Shown here piece after piece: positions 9,281-18,827 of a DNA stretch of 64,000 bases (position 1 is its first letter; each line of letters begins with the position of its first letter). A program made the translations under genes and the position numbers. Source of the DNA: Pseudooceanicola sp. (lineage in GTDB: Bacteria; Pseudomonadota; Alphaproteobacteria; Rhodobacterales; Rhodobacteraceae); assembly GCF_029213205.1 (NCBI RefSeq), contig NZ_JARGNH010000015.1, forward strand, positions 16,557 through 80,556, written 5' to 3'. Below the pieces are notes generated by a model. It made no database searches. It was not told where the DNA came from and saw nothing but the letters and a program-made list of their open reading frames with translations.

Positions 9281-10138
9281 TCACCCCCCTCTCACCGCCC
9301 CGGAATCTCCCCCCCGCTTCTCGCCCGCGCCCGGCCAGGTCTCGATCGCTTCCATCGCCTCTTCGGCGGTTTCGACAAAGCGGAACAGCTTCAGATCCTC
9401 TGACGAGATCGTCCCGGCCTCGGCCAGCGCCTCCCAGTTGATGATCTTTTCCCAGAATGCCCGGCCAAACAGCAGGAACGGCACCCGCTCCATCCGCCCG
9501 GTCTGGATCAGGGTCAGCGCCTCGAAAGTCTCGTCCATGGTGCCAAAGCCGCCGGGAAACACGCAGACCGCCCGCGCCCGCATCAGGAAATGCATCTTGC
9601 GGATGGCGAAATAGTGGAAGTTGAAGCACAGGTCCGGCGTCACCCATTCATTCGGCGCCTGTTCATGCGGCAGCACGATGTTCAGGCCGATGGAATGCCC
9701 GCCGACGTCATCGGCACCGCGATTGCCGGCCTCCATCACCCCCGGGCCGCCGCCGGTGCAGATCACCCATTCGCGGCCATAGCTGTCCAGCGATTTCCGG
9801 GTGATCAGCTGCGCCAGCTTGCGGGCCTCGTCGTAATAGCAGCTGAGATCGGCCAGCGCCGTGCTGCGCGCGGTGTCGCGCTTGTCGGGCGCCGGGATCC
9901 GCGCGCCGCCGAACAGCACCACGGTGGATTCGATGCCGCGCTCCTCCATCACCATCTGCGGTTTCAGCAGTTCCAGCTGCAACCGCACCGGGCGCAGTTC
10001 GTCCCGGCAGAGGAAATTATCGTCGGCAAAGGCCAGCCGGTAGGCCGGGGCGCGGGTCTGCGGGGTGTCGGGCACCTCACGCGCGGTTTCGATATCGGCA
10101 TGGGCCTTGCGGAACGGATGGCGGTGGTCGTCGTTCAT
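9281..10138 (-). CDS. LOG/TIGR00730 family Rossmann-fold protein (cytokinin riboside phosphohydrolase-like)
   Basis: VICTGGGPGVMEAGNRGA (PGGxGTxxE-type family), VFPGGFGTMDETFEALTLIQTGR. Confidence 0.88.
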   Translation of the reverse strand: MNDDHRHPFRKAHADIETAREVPDTPQTRAPAYRLAFADDNFLCRDELRPVRLQLELLKPQMVMEERGIESTVVLFGGARIPAPDKRDTARSTALADLSCYYDEARKLAQLITRKSLDSYGREWVICTGGGPGVMEAGNRGADDVGGHSIGLNIVLPHEQAPNEWVTPDLCFNFHYFAIRKMHFLMRARAVCVFPGGFGTMDETFEALTLIQTGRMERVPFLLFGRAFWEKIINWEALAEAGTISSEDLKLFRFVETAEEAMEAIETWPGAGEKRGGDSGAVRGG

Positions 10139-10263
10139 TGGGATCTCCTGTTTGCCGCCCTGCCTATCGCGCCGGGCAAAGACAGGCCAGTGCCGCCCGC
10201 GATTGCGCCCGCGCCCGGCGAAGGCTATAGCCGCGACAACAGTAAGACACCGGAGATGCCGCC

Positions 10264-11091
10264 ATGAACCTTGCCCAACTTGAATCTGCCATCGAAGCCG
10301 CCTGGGAGGTCCGCGACACCATCACCCCGGCCACCAGTGGCGAAACCCGCGAGGCGATCGAAGACACGCTGAACGCGCTGGACAGTGGCGCCCTGCGGGT
10401 TGCCCAATGCGGCGAGGACGGCAACTGGCATGTCCACCAATGGGCGAAGAAGGCGGTGCTGCTCGGCTTTCGCCTGAAGGATATGGAACAGCAGACCGGC
10501 GGCCCGCAGGGTGGCGGCTGGTGGGACAAGGTCGACAGCAAGTTCGAAGGCTGGGGCGACAATCAATGGCGCGCCGCCGGGTTTCGCGCGGTGCCCAATT
10601 GCGTGGTGCGAAAATCGGCGTTCATCGCCAAGAATGTGGTGCTGATGCCGTCCTTCGTGAACCTCGGTGCCTATGTCGATGAGGGCACGATGGTCGACAC
10701 CTGGGCCACCGTCGGCTCCTGCGCCCAGATCGGCAAGAACGTGCATCTCTCCGGTGGTGTTGGCATTGGCGGCGTGCTGGAACCGATGCAGGCCAACCCG
10801 ACGATCATCGAGGACAACTGCTTCATCGGCGCCCGCTCCGAGGTGGTCGAGGGCGTGATCGTCCGCGAAGGTTCGGTGCTCGGGATGGGCGTGTTCCTTG
10901 GCCAGTCCACCAAGATCCTGAATCGCGACACCGGCGAGGTGTTCTATGGCGAAGTGCCGCCGTTCTCGGTGGTCGTGGCCGGATCGATGCCGTCGAAAAA
11001 CGGCGTTCACCTCTATTGCGCGGTGATCGTGAAAACGGTGGATGAGCAGACCCGCTCAAAAACCGCCGTGAACGAGTTGCTGCGCGACTGA
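10264..11091 (+). CDS. dapD: 2,3,4,5-tetrahydropyridine-2,6-dicarboxylate N-succinyltransferase
   Basis: Left-handed beta-helix hexapeptide repeats; [69 protein letters not shown] is diagnostic. Confidence 0.96.
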   Translation: MNLAQLESAIEAAWEVRDTITPATSGETREAIEDTLNALDSGALRVAQCGEDGNWHVHQWAKKAVLLGFRLKDMEQQTGGPQGGGWWDKVDSKFEGWGDNQWRAAGFRAVPNCVVRKSAFIAKNVVLMPSFVNLGAYVDEGTMVDTWATVGSCAQIGKNVHLSGGVGIGGVLEPMQANPTIIEDNCFIGARSEVVEGVIVREGSVLGMGVFLGQSTKILNRDTGEVFYGEVPPFSVVVAGSMPSKNGVHLYCAVIVKTVDEQTRSKTAVNELLRD

Positions 11092-11096
11092 TCCGA

Positions 11097-11148
11097 GTCA
11101 CCCTGCGCTGTGCCTGACCGAGGACGGTCAGGCACAGCGCAGGGTGAC
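11097..11148. terminator. Perfect 24-bp inverted repeat, 4-nt loop (candidate bidirectional terminator)
   Basis: GTCACCCTGCGCTGTGCCTGACCG-AGGA-CGGTCAGGCACAGCGCAGGGTGAC between convergent dapD and crotonase genes; no T-tract. Confidence 0.75.
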
Positions 11149-11180
11149 AGGGCACCACGGGTGCCCAACCAGGCCCGTCC

Positions 11181-11993
11181 CTATTCCCCGGTAAACTTCG
11201 GCTCACGCTTGTCCTTGAACGCGGCCACCCCTTCGGCGGCGTCCTTGGTAAAGGCGATCTCGCGTTGCTGGGCCTCGATCCAGTCGATCGCCGCCGCCTC
11301 GCCATTGCGCTGATAGACCCGCCCGGCCTCCAGAATCGCCTGGATCGCCAGCGGGGCATTCTTGCCGATCGCCTCGGCAATCTCGATGGCGCGGTCCAAC
11401 TCCTGCCCGGCGGGCACGACCTGTTGCACCAGCCCCATCCTCAGCGCGTCGTCCGAGCCGAATTCCGGCGTCGGCAGCAACAGCAGCATCGCGTTGCCAT
11501 AGCCGGCACGTTCAATGAACCGCTGGATCGCGCCGCCGCCGGGGATGATCCCGCGCTTGGCCTCGATCTGGGCAAAGCGGCAATCGTCGGCGGCAATCAC
11601 GATATCGGCGCCCAGCATCAGTTCGATCCCGGCGGTAAAGGTGATGCCCTGCACCGCCGCGATCACCGGCTTGCGGCAGCGCCGCCAGCGCGCATAGGGA
11701 TCGACCCGGTTCTTGTCGAGGTGATACTTCCCCTGCTTGCGCAAGGCCGAGGTCTGCACCAGGTCCAGCCCGGCGGTGAAATGCCCGGCATGGCCAAAGA
11801 CGATCCCGGCACGCAGATCCGGGTTTTCATCCAATTCGCAGAACGCATCCTGCAATTGTCCGAACATTCGTGGCGTCAGGCTGTTGCGCTTCTCGCGCCG
11901 GTCGATGCCCATCAACAGGATATCACCCCGCCGTTCGACGGTGATCTGGCCATCGGGATGGCGTTCGGGGTCTTTCGATTGGTCACTCGGCAC
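11181..11993 (-). CDS. Crotonase/enoyl-CoA hydratase family protein
   Basis: Crotonase motifs (AAVQGITFTAGIELMLGADIVIAADDCRFAQIEAKRGIIPGGGA). GTG start at 11993 preceded by AGGAGG on the minus strand. Confidence 0.88.
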   Translation of the reverse strand: MPSDQSKDPERHPDGQITVERRGDILLMGIDRREKRNSLTPRMFGQLQDAFCELDENPDLRAGIVFGHAGHFTAGLDLVQTSALRKQGKYHLDKNRVDPYARWRRCRKPVIAAVQGITFTAGIELMLGADIVIAADDCRFAQIEAKRGIIPGGGAIQRFIERAGYGNAMLLLLPTPEFGSDDALRMGLVQQVVPAGQELDRAIEIAEAIGKNAPLAIQAILEAGRVYQRNGEAAAIDWIEAQQREIAFTKDAAEGVAAFKDKREPKFTGE

Positions 11994-12172
11994 GGCCGGT
12001 CTCCTCCTGTTGGTCACGCAATAGCGAGGCCATTCTGCCACGCGCATCCTGAAACCGACGCGAAATCCGTAAGGATTCCGCATATCTGGCACACCCCCCG
12101 TCAGAGGCCCCGTCAGACCGACGGAAAAGCGCCTTGGGCGCGTGCTATTGCCACCCAACGGAAGGAGACACC

Positions 12173-12928
12173 ATGACACGCATTCCTCTTGCCATCGCCT
12201 TTGCCCTGCTCGCCATTCCGGCGCAGGCGCATGACAACCAGGTCTCGATCAAGGTCAGCGGCGATCAGCGCTGCATCACGTCGAACGGCACTCCCAACCA
12301 TGACATTGGCCAGTTCCCGAATTCAGGCGATCCGAATTCATTTCGCGCCCAGACGATCAGCGTCTGCGTCGATGCCACCCCGACCAAGACCGGGCGAGTG
12401 ACCCAACACCGGGGCTCTGTCGGGATTTCTCTGACCGGGATTTTCTTTCGCCCGGGAACCGCTGACTATTATGACGCCTCCTCGCCGCGCGGCCATTCGC
12501 GCAGCCCGGCCAGCGGCTGGAATCTGGAAGGCATGGGCGCGGCGGAAACCCTCGGCATGGATGCGCAGAACGCGCATGTGGATGAGCGCGGGCTCTATCA
12601 CTACCACGGCGTGTCCAGCGCCCTCGCCAATTCGCTGAGCGGCACCCAGATCGGCTATGCCGCCGATGGGTTTCCGATCCATTATGCCGGATCCAGGGCG
12701 CAATCCTCCTGGCGACTGAAATCCGGCACCCGCCCGACCGCGCCCGGGGGCCGCTACGACGGCACCTATGAGGAAGATTGGACCTTTGTCTCCGGCAGCG
12801 GCAATCTGGATCAGTGCAACGGCGCGACGGTGGACGGCGAATATGTGTATTTCGCCACCGACACCTATCCGTTCTATCCGCGCTGTTTCCTGGGCAGCGT
12901 CAGTTCGGATTTCGGGCGCAAGCGCTGA
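12173..12928 (+). CDS. Secreted YHYH-domain protein
   Basis: Signal peptide MTRIPLAIAFALLAIPAQA; ERGLYHYHG...GYAADGFPIHYAG. Confidence 0.85.
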   Translation: MTRIPLAIAFALLAIPAQAHDNQVSIKVSGDQRCITSNGTPNHDIGQFPNSGDPNSFRAQTISVCVDATPTKTGRVTQHRGSVGISLTGIFFRPGTADYYDASSPRGHSRSPASGWNLEGMGAAETLGMDAQNAHVDERGLYHYHGVSSALANSLSGTQIGYAADGFPIHYAGSRAQSSWRLKSGTRPTAPGGRYDGTYEEDWTFVSGSGNLDQCNGATVDGEYVYFATDTYPFYPRCFLGSVSSDFGRKR

Positions 12929-13063
12929 CCGCTGTGGCGGCTGGCGCAGGCGGCGCCGGGCATGTCGGGCTGGCGGCGCCCAGCCCCGGCACAACCCGGC
13001 TTGACCCCGACGAACACCTCGCCCAGACAGGGGCACCTGCGTCGCGGCGGGTGAGGGGAAGCA

Positions 13064-13396
13064 ATGGCCAATGAAAAGAAACCAAGCCGGCAAAAGGTGT
13101 TCACCTTGCTGGTCGAAGTCGGTCGCAAGGCCGGGGACGGGCTGCCGGACGGGGCAACCGGGGCGGCGCTGATGTGTTTCGCCAGCGGTGTCGACGAGGC
13201 CGAGGCGGTGCGCGAAACCGTAGCGGTGCTGAAACAGGCCGAGATGAACCCGCTCGACGTATCCGGCTATGGCACCCTCGACGAACGTCTGGAAGAGGGC
13301 CATGACATCAGCGATGACGAGCGCGAATTGATGGGCCGGGCGCTGGCCGAAAATGCGGTGATCGTCGCCCAGATGACACCGTTTTATGACCAATAG
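13064..13396 (+). CDS. Conserved hypothetical protein
   Basis: 110 aa ORF with reasonable composition (MANEKKPSRQKVFTLLVEVGRKAGDGLPDGATGAALMCFASGVDEAEAVRETVAVLKQAEMNPL); no family recognised. Confidence 0.6.
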   Translation: MANEKKPSRQKVFTLLVEVGRKAGDGLPDGATGAALMCFASGVDEAEAVRETVAVLKQAEMNPLDVSGYGTLDERLEEGHDISDDERELMGRALAENAVIVAQMTPFYDQ

Positions 13397-13776
13397 TTTA
13401 TGACCAATAGCGATCAGACGGCGCGCTAACCGGCCAGGGTCACCGCCTCGGCCCCGCTCATAATCGGATGCGCCGGGGCCGGATGATCCGGCAGTGGCGA
13501 CATCGGCACCGCGCTCAGGTCCCGCCAAAGCGGAAGGGAACTATGGCCAGATCGCAACCGGTCGCACCCTGCCCTGGTTGTTTCGGGGTCTGCCGATGCG
13601 CTGCCTCACGTATTTACTCTTGGCGCGCCCTTATCGGAACATTTAATGTTCTGTTAAACCATCAAGCTAAATGACGTGAACCTGGCCTTTTTCCGCCATA
13701 AACCGCGAGCGACGCGCCACAATAAGTGGATTCCACCCCGGTATCCGCTATCCGACGCAGAATTGAAGGAGAGGCC

Positions 13777-14937
13777 ATGACATCCCCCCACGAACCGATT
13801 GATCCGATTGCCCTGACCGCCGATCTGATCCGCTGCCCCTCGGTCACCCCGGATGAAGGCGGCGCGCTGGTGCTGCTGGCGGATTTGCTGAGCGCCGCCG
13901 GGTTTGACTGCCAGCGGGTGGATCGCGGCAAGGTTTCAAACCTCTTTGCCCGCTGGGGTGCCAAGGGCCATGCCCGCAGCTTTGGCTTTAATGGCCATAC
14001 CGATGTGGTGCCGGTGGGTGACGAAGCCGCCTGGACAGTCGATCCTTTCGGCGCCGAGGTGAAAAACGGGATGCTCTGGGGGCGCGGCGCGACCGACATG
14101 AAATCCGGCGTCGCCGCCTTTGCCGCCGCCGCCATTGATTTCGTCCATGAAACGCCACCAGACGGCGCGGTGATCCTGACGATCACCGGGGATGAGGAAG
14201 GCCCGGCCATCGACGGCACCACCGCGCTGCTCGACTGGATGACGGCGAATGGCGAGGTCATGAGCGATTGCCTGGTGGGTGAGCCGACCTGCCCCGAGGT
14301 GATGGGCGAGATGATCAAGATCGGGCGACGCGGCTCGATCTCGGCCTGGTTCACGGCGAACGGGGTGCAGGGGCATTCGGCCTATCCGCACCGGGCCAAC
14401 AACCCGATCCCGCCGATGGCGCGGCTGATGGACCGGCTCGCCTCACATACCTTGGACGAGGGCACCGATCATTTCGACGCCTCGACCCTGGCGGTGGTGA
14501 CCTTTGACACTGGCAACACCGCGACCAATGTGATTCCCGCCAAATGCCGCGCGGCGGTGAACATCCGCTTTAACGATCTGCATTCCGGTGCGTCATTGAC
14601 CAAATGGATGCAGGCCGAGACCGACAAGATCGCCAAGGAATTCGGCATCGAGATGGAAATGAAGGTCAAGATCACCGGCGAATCCTTTCTGACCCCGCCG
14701 GGGGCATTGTCCCGGCTGGTGTCTTCGGCGGTGGCGGCGGAAACCAATGTGGTGCCGGTGCTGTCGACAACCGGCGGCACCTCGGACGCGCGTTTCGTCA
14801 AGGATCTTTGCCCGGTGGTCGAATTCGGCTTGGTCGGCCAGACCATGCATGAGGTCGATGAACGGGTGCCGCTGGAACAGATCAGCCAGCTGAAACGGGT
14901 CTATGCCCGCATCCTGCGCGATTATTTCGATCAATGA
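13777..14937 (+). CDS. dapE: Succinyl-diaminopimelate desuccinylase
   Basis: M20 peptidase motifs [36 protein letters not shown]. Confidence 0.95.
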   Translation: MTSPHEPIDPIALTADLIRCPSVTPDEGGALVLLADLLSAAGFDCQRVDRGKVSNLFARWGAKGHARSFGFNGHTDVVPVGDEAAWTVDPFGAEVKNGMLWGRGATDMKSGVAAFAAAAIDFVHETPPDGAVILTITGDEEGPAIDGTTALLDWMTANGEVMSDCLVGEPTCPEVMGEMIKIGRRGSISAWFTANGVQGHSAYPHRANNPIPPMARLMDRLASHTLDEGTDHFDASTLAVVTFDTGNTATNVIPAKCRAAVNIRFNDLHSGASLTKWMQAETDKIAKEFGIEMEMKVKITGESFLTPPGALSRLVSSAVAAETNVVPVLSTTGGTSDARFVKDLCPVVEFGLVGQTMHEVDERVPLEQISQLKRVYARILRDYFDQ

Positions 14938-15317
14938 TCCGGCTGAAGGAAGCGCCGGATTTGACCGCCCCCCATGCCCTGCGTCGCGCGGTGTTCATCG
15001 TCGAACAGGGCATAGCCGAGGACGAGGAATGGGATGATCTGGACGCGGGTGCGCGGCATATCCTGGCCCGCGACGGCGACACGCCGGTCGGCACCGCCCG
15101 GCTGATTGTCGACGGCTCCACCGGGCGCATCACCCGGGTCTGCGTGCTTGACAGCCATCGCGGCCCCGGGCTGACCCGCGCCGAACTTTCCGCGCAGGTA
15201 CAGGCGCGCGGGTTTTATGAGGCATTGGGCTTTGTCGCCGAAGGACCGGACTATGACGACGCCGGAATCCCGCATGTGACCATGACCCGGACGCTCGGCC
15301 AGACTGACAATGGCTGA
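14934..15317 (+). CDS. GNAT family N-acetyltransferase with apparent internal deletion
   Basis: ElaA-like N-term ([22 protein letters not shown]...[18 protein letters not shown]) and C-term ([25 protein letters not shown]); acetyl-CoA-binding segment abnormally short. Confidence 0.75.
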   Translation: MIRLKEAPDLTAPHALRRAVFIVEQGIAEDEEWDDLDAGARHILARDGDTPVGTARLIVDGSTGRITRVCVLDSHRGPGLTRAELSAQVQARGFYEALGFVAEGPDYDDAGIPHVTMTRTLGQTDNG

Positions 15318-15927
15318 TGCCTCGCGCCGGCACCGCCCCAGGCTGATCGTGATGCTGAAGGCGCCGCAGCCAGGGCAGGTCAAGACCCGGCTCGGCCATG
15401 ACATCGGCATGGTTGGCGCAGCCTGGTGGATGCGCCATCAAATCCGCGCGCTGCTGCGCAACATTTCGGATCCACGCTGGGATCTGGCGCTGGCAATTGC
15501 ACCCGACACCGCCATTCGAGCGCCGATATGGCCCGCTGGCCTGCCACGTCTGGCGCAGGGCCAGGGCGACCTCGGCACCCGGATGGCCCGCGCTCTGCGC
15601 CAGGCGCCGCCCGGCCCGACCTGCCTCATCGGCGCCGACATTCCCGCCCTGCGCCGCCCCCATATCGCCCGCGCTTTTGCGGCACTGGGGCGGGCGGATG
15701 CGGTGTTTGGCCCGGCCCGCGATGGCGGCTATTGGCTGATCGGGCTACGGCACGGCGGCGCGGTGCCTGCCAGCCTGTTCCGCAATGTCCGCTGGTCCAG
15801 CCCGGACGCGCTGCGTGACAGCATCGCCAGCCTGCCCGGCGCACGCATCGCGCTGGTCGATACCCTGGCCGATGTCGACAACGCGGCGGATCTGGCGGCC
15901 CACCGCCGCCTCGGCTTTTCCCGATGA
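15310..15927 (+). CDS. TIGR04282/DUF2064 family glycosyltransferase
   Basis: IVMLKAPQPGQVKTRL, CLIGADIPALRRPHI, GPARDGGYWLIGL. Confidence 0.88.
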   Translation: MADASRRHRPRLIVMLKAPQPGQVKTRLGHDIGMVGAAWWMRHQIRALLRNISDPRWDLALAIAPDTAIRAPIWPAGLPRLAQGQGDLGTRMARALRQAPPGPTCLIGADIPALRRPHIARAFAALGRADAVFGPARDGGYWLIGLRHGGAVPASLFRNVRWSSPDALRDSIASLPGARIALVDTLADVDNAADLAAHRRLGFSR

Positions 15928-15958
15928 CGCGCCCGCCGCCGCGTGCTAGGCGAGAAGC

Positions 15959-18226
15959 ATGAGCACCCTGCCCTCCAAGGCCGAAATCCTGCAATGGATC
16001 GCCGACAATCCCACCCTGACGGCCAAGCGCGATATCGCCCGGGCCTTTGGGATCAAGGGCGCCGCCCGGATCGATCTGAAACGGGCGCTGAAAGAGCTTG
16101 AGGCCGAAGGCCATCTGCACAAGCGCAACAAGACCTATCGCGACCCTGAAAGCCTGCCGCCGGTGTCGGTTCTTGAGGTCAATGCGCCGGATGAGAATGG
16201 CGATCTGACCGCCCGACCGCTGGAATGGCAGGGCGAGGGTGTTGAACCAAAGGTCATCCTGATCCCGCGCGCCACCGATCCGGCGTTGGGTCAGGGCGAC
16301 CGTATCCTGGCCCGTCTCACCCAGATTCGCGGCGGTGACTATCATTATGAGGCCCGGCTGATTCGCCGGGTCGGCACCAACCCGACACGGATCCTGGGGG
16401 TGTTTCACAAGGGGGCCGAAGGCGGTCGGGTGCTGCCGATCGACAAGGGCGCCGGTCTGGAATGGCAGGTGCCGCCCGGTGCCACCGGTGGTGCCCAGGA
16501 CGGCGAGCTGATCGAGGCCGAACAGAGCGGCCCGAAATCCCGCCTCGGCCTGCCCCGCGCCCGGGTGATCGCCCGGCTTGGCGACCCGACGGCGCCGCGC
16601 GCCGTGTCGCTGATCGCGATCCACCAACATGGCATCCCCGACAGTTTTTCCGACGAGGCGATTGCCGCCGCCGATGCCGCCACCCCCGCCGGGCTGGAAG
16701 GCCGTGAGGATCTGCGCGAGCTGCCGCTGATCACCATCGACCCTTTCGATGCCCGTGACCATGACGACGCTTGTTATGCCGAGGCCGACAGCGACCCCAA
16801 GAACCCCGGCGGCCACATCATCTGGGTCGCCATCGCCGATGTCGCCAGCTACGTCACCCCGGGATCGGCGTTGGATCACGAGGCCAAGAACCGCGGCAAT
16901 TCCACCTATTTCCCTGACCGGGTGGTGCCAATGCTGCCCGACCGGCTGTCGGGTGACCTCTGTTCGCTGCACGAGGGCGTGCCGCGCGCCTGTATTGCGG
17001 TGCGCATGGTGCTGGATGCCCAAGGGCACAAACGCAGCCACGATTTTCATCGCGGGATGATGAAATCCGTCGCCTCGCTGAATTACCAAGAGGTGCAGGC
17101 GGCCCAGGACGGCAGCCCCAACGACAAGACCGCGCCGCTGCTTGAGTCGATCATTCGCCCGCTCTTTGCCGCCTACCGCGCGCTGAATATGGCGCGTGAA
17201 ACCCGTCAGCCGCTGCACCTCGACCTGCCGGAACGGCGCATCGAACTGAGCGAAGAGGGTCAGGTCACCTCGGTCAGTTTCCGCGACCGGCTGGAGGCGC
17301 ATAAGCTGATCGAGGAATTCATGATCCTCGCCAATGTCGCCGCGGCCGAAACCCTGATCGCCAAGAAATCGCCCCTGCTGTTCCGGGTGCATGAGGAACC
17401 GCCGCCCGAAAAGATCGAGGCGCTGCGCGAAACCGCCCAGGCCGCCGGTCTGAATCTGGCCAAGGGCCAGGTGATGAAGACCCGGCATCTGAACGCCCTG
17501 CTGGATCAGGCGGCGGGCACCGACCACGCCGAACTGATCAACATGTCGACGCTGCGCTCGATGACCCAGGCCTATTACAGCCCGGTGAACTTTGGCCATT
17601 TCGGCCTCGCCCTGGCCAATTACGCACATTTCACCTCGCCGATCCGGCGCTATTCCGACCTGATCGTGCACCGGGCGCTGATCTCTGCGCATGGCTGGGG
17701 GCCAAACCCGAAGAAAGACGGGCTGACGGCGAATGACATCGAACGGCTGGAGGCAACGGCGGCGCATATTTCGGAAACCGAGCGCCGCTCGATGACCGCC
17801 GAGCGTGACACCACCGATCGCTATCTCGCCGCGTTCCTGTCCGAACGGGTCGGTGCCGAGATGACCGGACGGATTTCCGGCGTGGCGCGGTTCGGGGCCT
17901 TTGTCCGGCTGGATGAAACCGGCGCGGACGGGCTGATCCCGATCCGCACCCTGGGTCGCGAGTTCTTTCACTATGACCGCGAGGGCGCGACCCTGATCGG
18001 CGCCGACACCGGGCTGACGATTGCCCCCGGCCAGCGGGTCAAGGTGCGGCTGGCACAGGCAACCCCGGTCACCGGCGGGCTAGAGCTTGAACTGCTCGAG
18101 CTTGAAGACAAGGCGCTGCCGCGAGGGCCGCAGCGCGGTCGGTCGCGGCCGGTCCGGCGCAAGCTGGTCAAAGCCAAGCGCAAGGGCGCCAAGACCAAGG
18201 CCAAGGTCACCAGATCGCGCCGCTAA
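15959..18226 (+). CDS. rnr: Ribonuclease R
   Basis: RNB catalytic TIDPFDARDHDDACYAEAD, YFPDRVVPMLPDRLSGDLCSLHEGVPR, FTSPIRRYSDLIVHRAL, C-terminal S1 and basic tail. Confidence 0.95.
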   Translation: MSTLPSKAEILQWIADNPTLTAKRDIARAFGIKGAARIDLKRALKELEAEGHLHKRNKTYRDPESLPPVSVLEVNAPDENGDLTARPLEWQGEGVEPKVILIPRATDPALGQGDRILARLTQIRGGDYHYEARLIRRVGTNPTRILGVFHKGAEGGRVLPIDKGAGLEWQVPPGATGGAQDGELIEAEQSGPKSRLGLPRARVIARLGDPTAPRAVSLIAIHQHGIPDSFSDEAIAAADAATPAGLEGREDLRELPLITIDPFDARDHDDACYAEADSDPKNPGGHIIWVAIADVASYVTPGSALDHEAKNRGNSTYFPDRVVPMLPDRLSGDLCSLHEGVPRACIAVRMVLDAQGHKRSHDFHRGMMKSVASLNYQEVQAAQDGSPNDKTAPLLESIIRPLFAAYRALNMARETRQPLHLDLPERRIELSEEGQVTSVSFRDRLEAHKLIEEFMILANVAAAETLIAKKSPLLFRVHEEPPPEKIEALRETAQAAGLNLAKGQVMKTRHLNALLDQAAGTDHAELINMSTLRSMTQAYYSPVNFGHFGLALANYAHFTSPIRRYSDLIVHRALISAHGWGPNPKKDGLTANDIERLEATAAHISETERRSMTAERDTTDRYLAAFLSERVGAEMTGRISGVARFGAFVRLDETGADGLIPIRTLGREFFHYDREGATLIGADTGLTIAPGQRVKVRLAQATPVTGGLELELLELEDKALPRGPQRGRSRPVRRKLVKAKRKGAKTKAKVTRSRR

Positions 18227-18720
18227 CCCCGCCGCGAACGCCGCCGGTGATAGGTGAGCGCGTGACGGATCAGCACCGCGTGCCGGTCCGGGTCAACCTC
18301 GGCCAGATCGCGGAAATGCAACGCGCGATTACCCTCGATTCGGTCCATGCCGGGAAAGGCCTCGGCAAAAGACGAAATGATAGTGGTCTGGCAATGCGCG
18401 TAGAGCGCGAAGCCTTCGGCGGTCGCGGCGAGCCGCAGGGTCGAGCCGGATTTGGTTTCCGGGGTCAGATAGGCGGGCTGTTTCCAGCGCAACGCCTCCT
18501 CCAACCGCCCGACCTCAGGCATTTCCGCCGCACAATGCAGGATCAGCCCGCGCAACAGCAGCAGGCCACGACGGGCGCCCGGCGCGACCCCATCGAAATA
18601 CTGTGCCACCTCGGGTCGCGCAAAGCGCGGATTCGGGTCAATTGCGGCCATTCCTTGCCTCCGTTCGGCGACACTCTGCCGGATCCCGCCAGACACCGTC
18701 ATGTCAGTTGCCGCCCGCAT
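18223..18720 (-). CDS. DUF1801 domain-containing protein
   Basis: LRGLILHCAAEMPEVGRLEEALRWKQPAYLTPETKSGSTLRL...; start could be downstream (18666 or internal MAAIDPN). Confidence 0.7.
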   Translation of the reverse strand: MRAATDMTVSGGIRQSVAERRQGMAAIDPNPRFARPEVAQYFDGVAPGARRGLLLLRGLILHCAAEMPEVGRLEEALRWKQPAYLTPETKSGSTLRLAATAEGFALYAHCQTTIISSFAEAFPGMDRIEGNRALHFRDLAEVDPDRHAVLIRHALTYHRRRSRRG

Positions 18721-18827
18721 CCCGGGTCAGGCACCACGCAATCACCAGTTTTCTTCAGACTGCTTCCGAATTGGAAACAATCGCGGTAGTATAGGGGAAA
18801 ATATAACAACGAGCAGGCGGTGGTGAC

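Noticed and set aside
13427-13540. Minus-strand frame ...SAVPMSPLPDHPAPAHPIMSGAEAVTLAG as a gene remnant
   Set aside because: Too short and no recognisable family; could be chance open frame in GC-rich DNA.
15626-17971. 781-aa minus-strand ORF antisense to rnr
   Set aside because: Shadow ORF; RNase R motifs on the plus strand are unambiguous.
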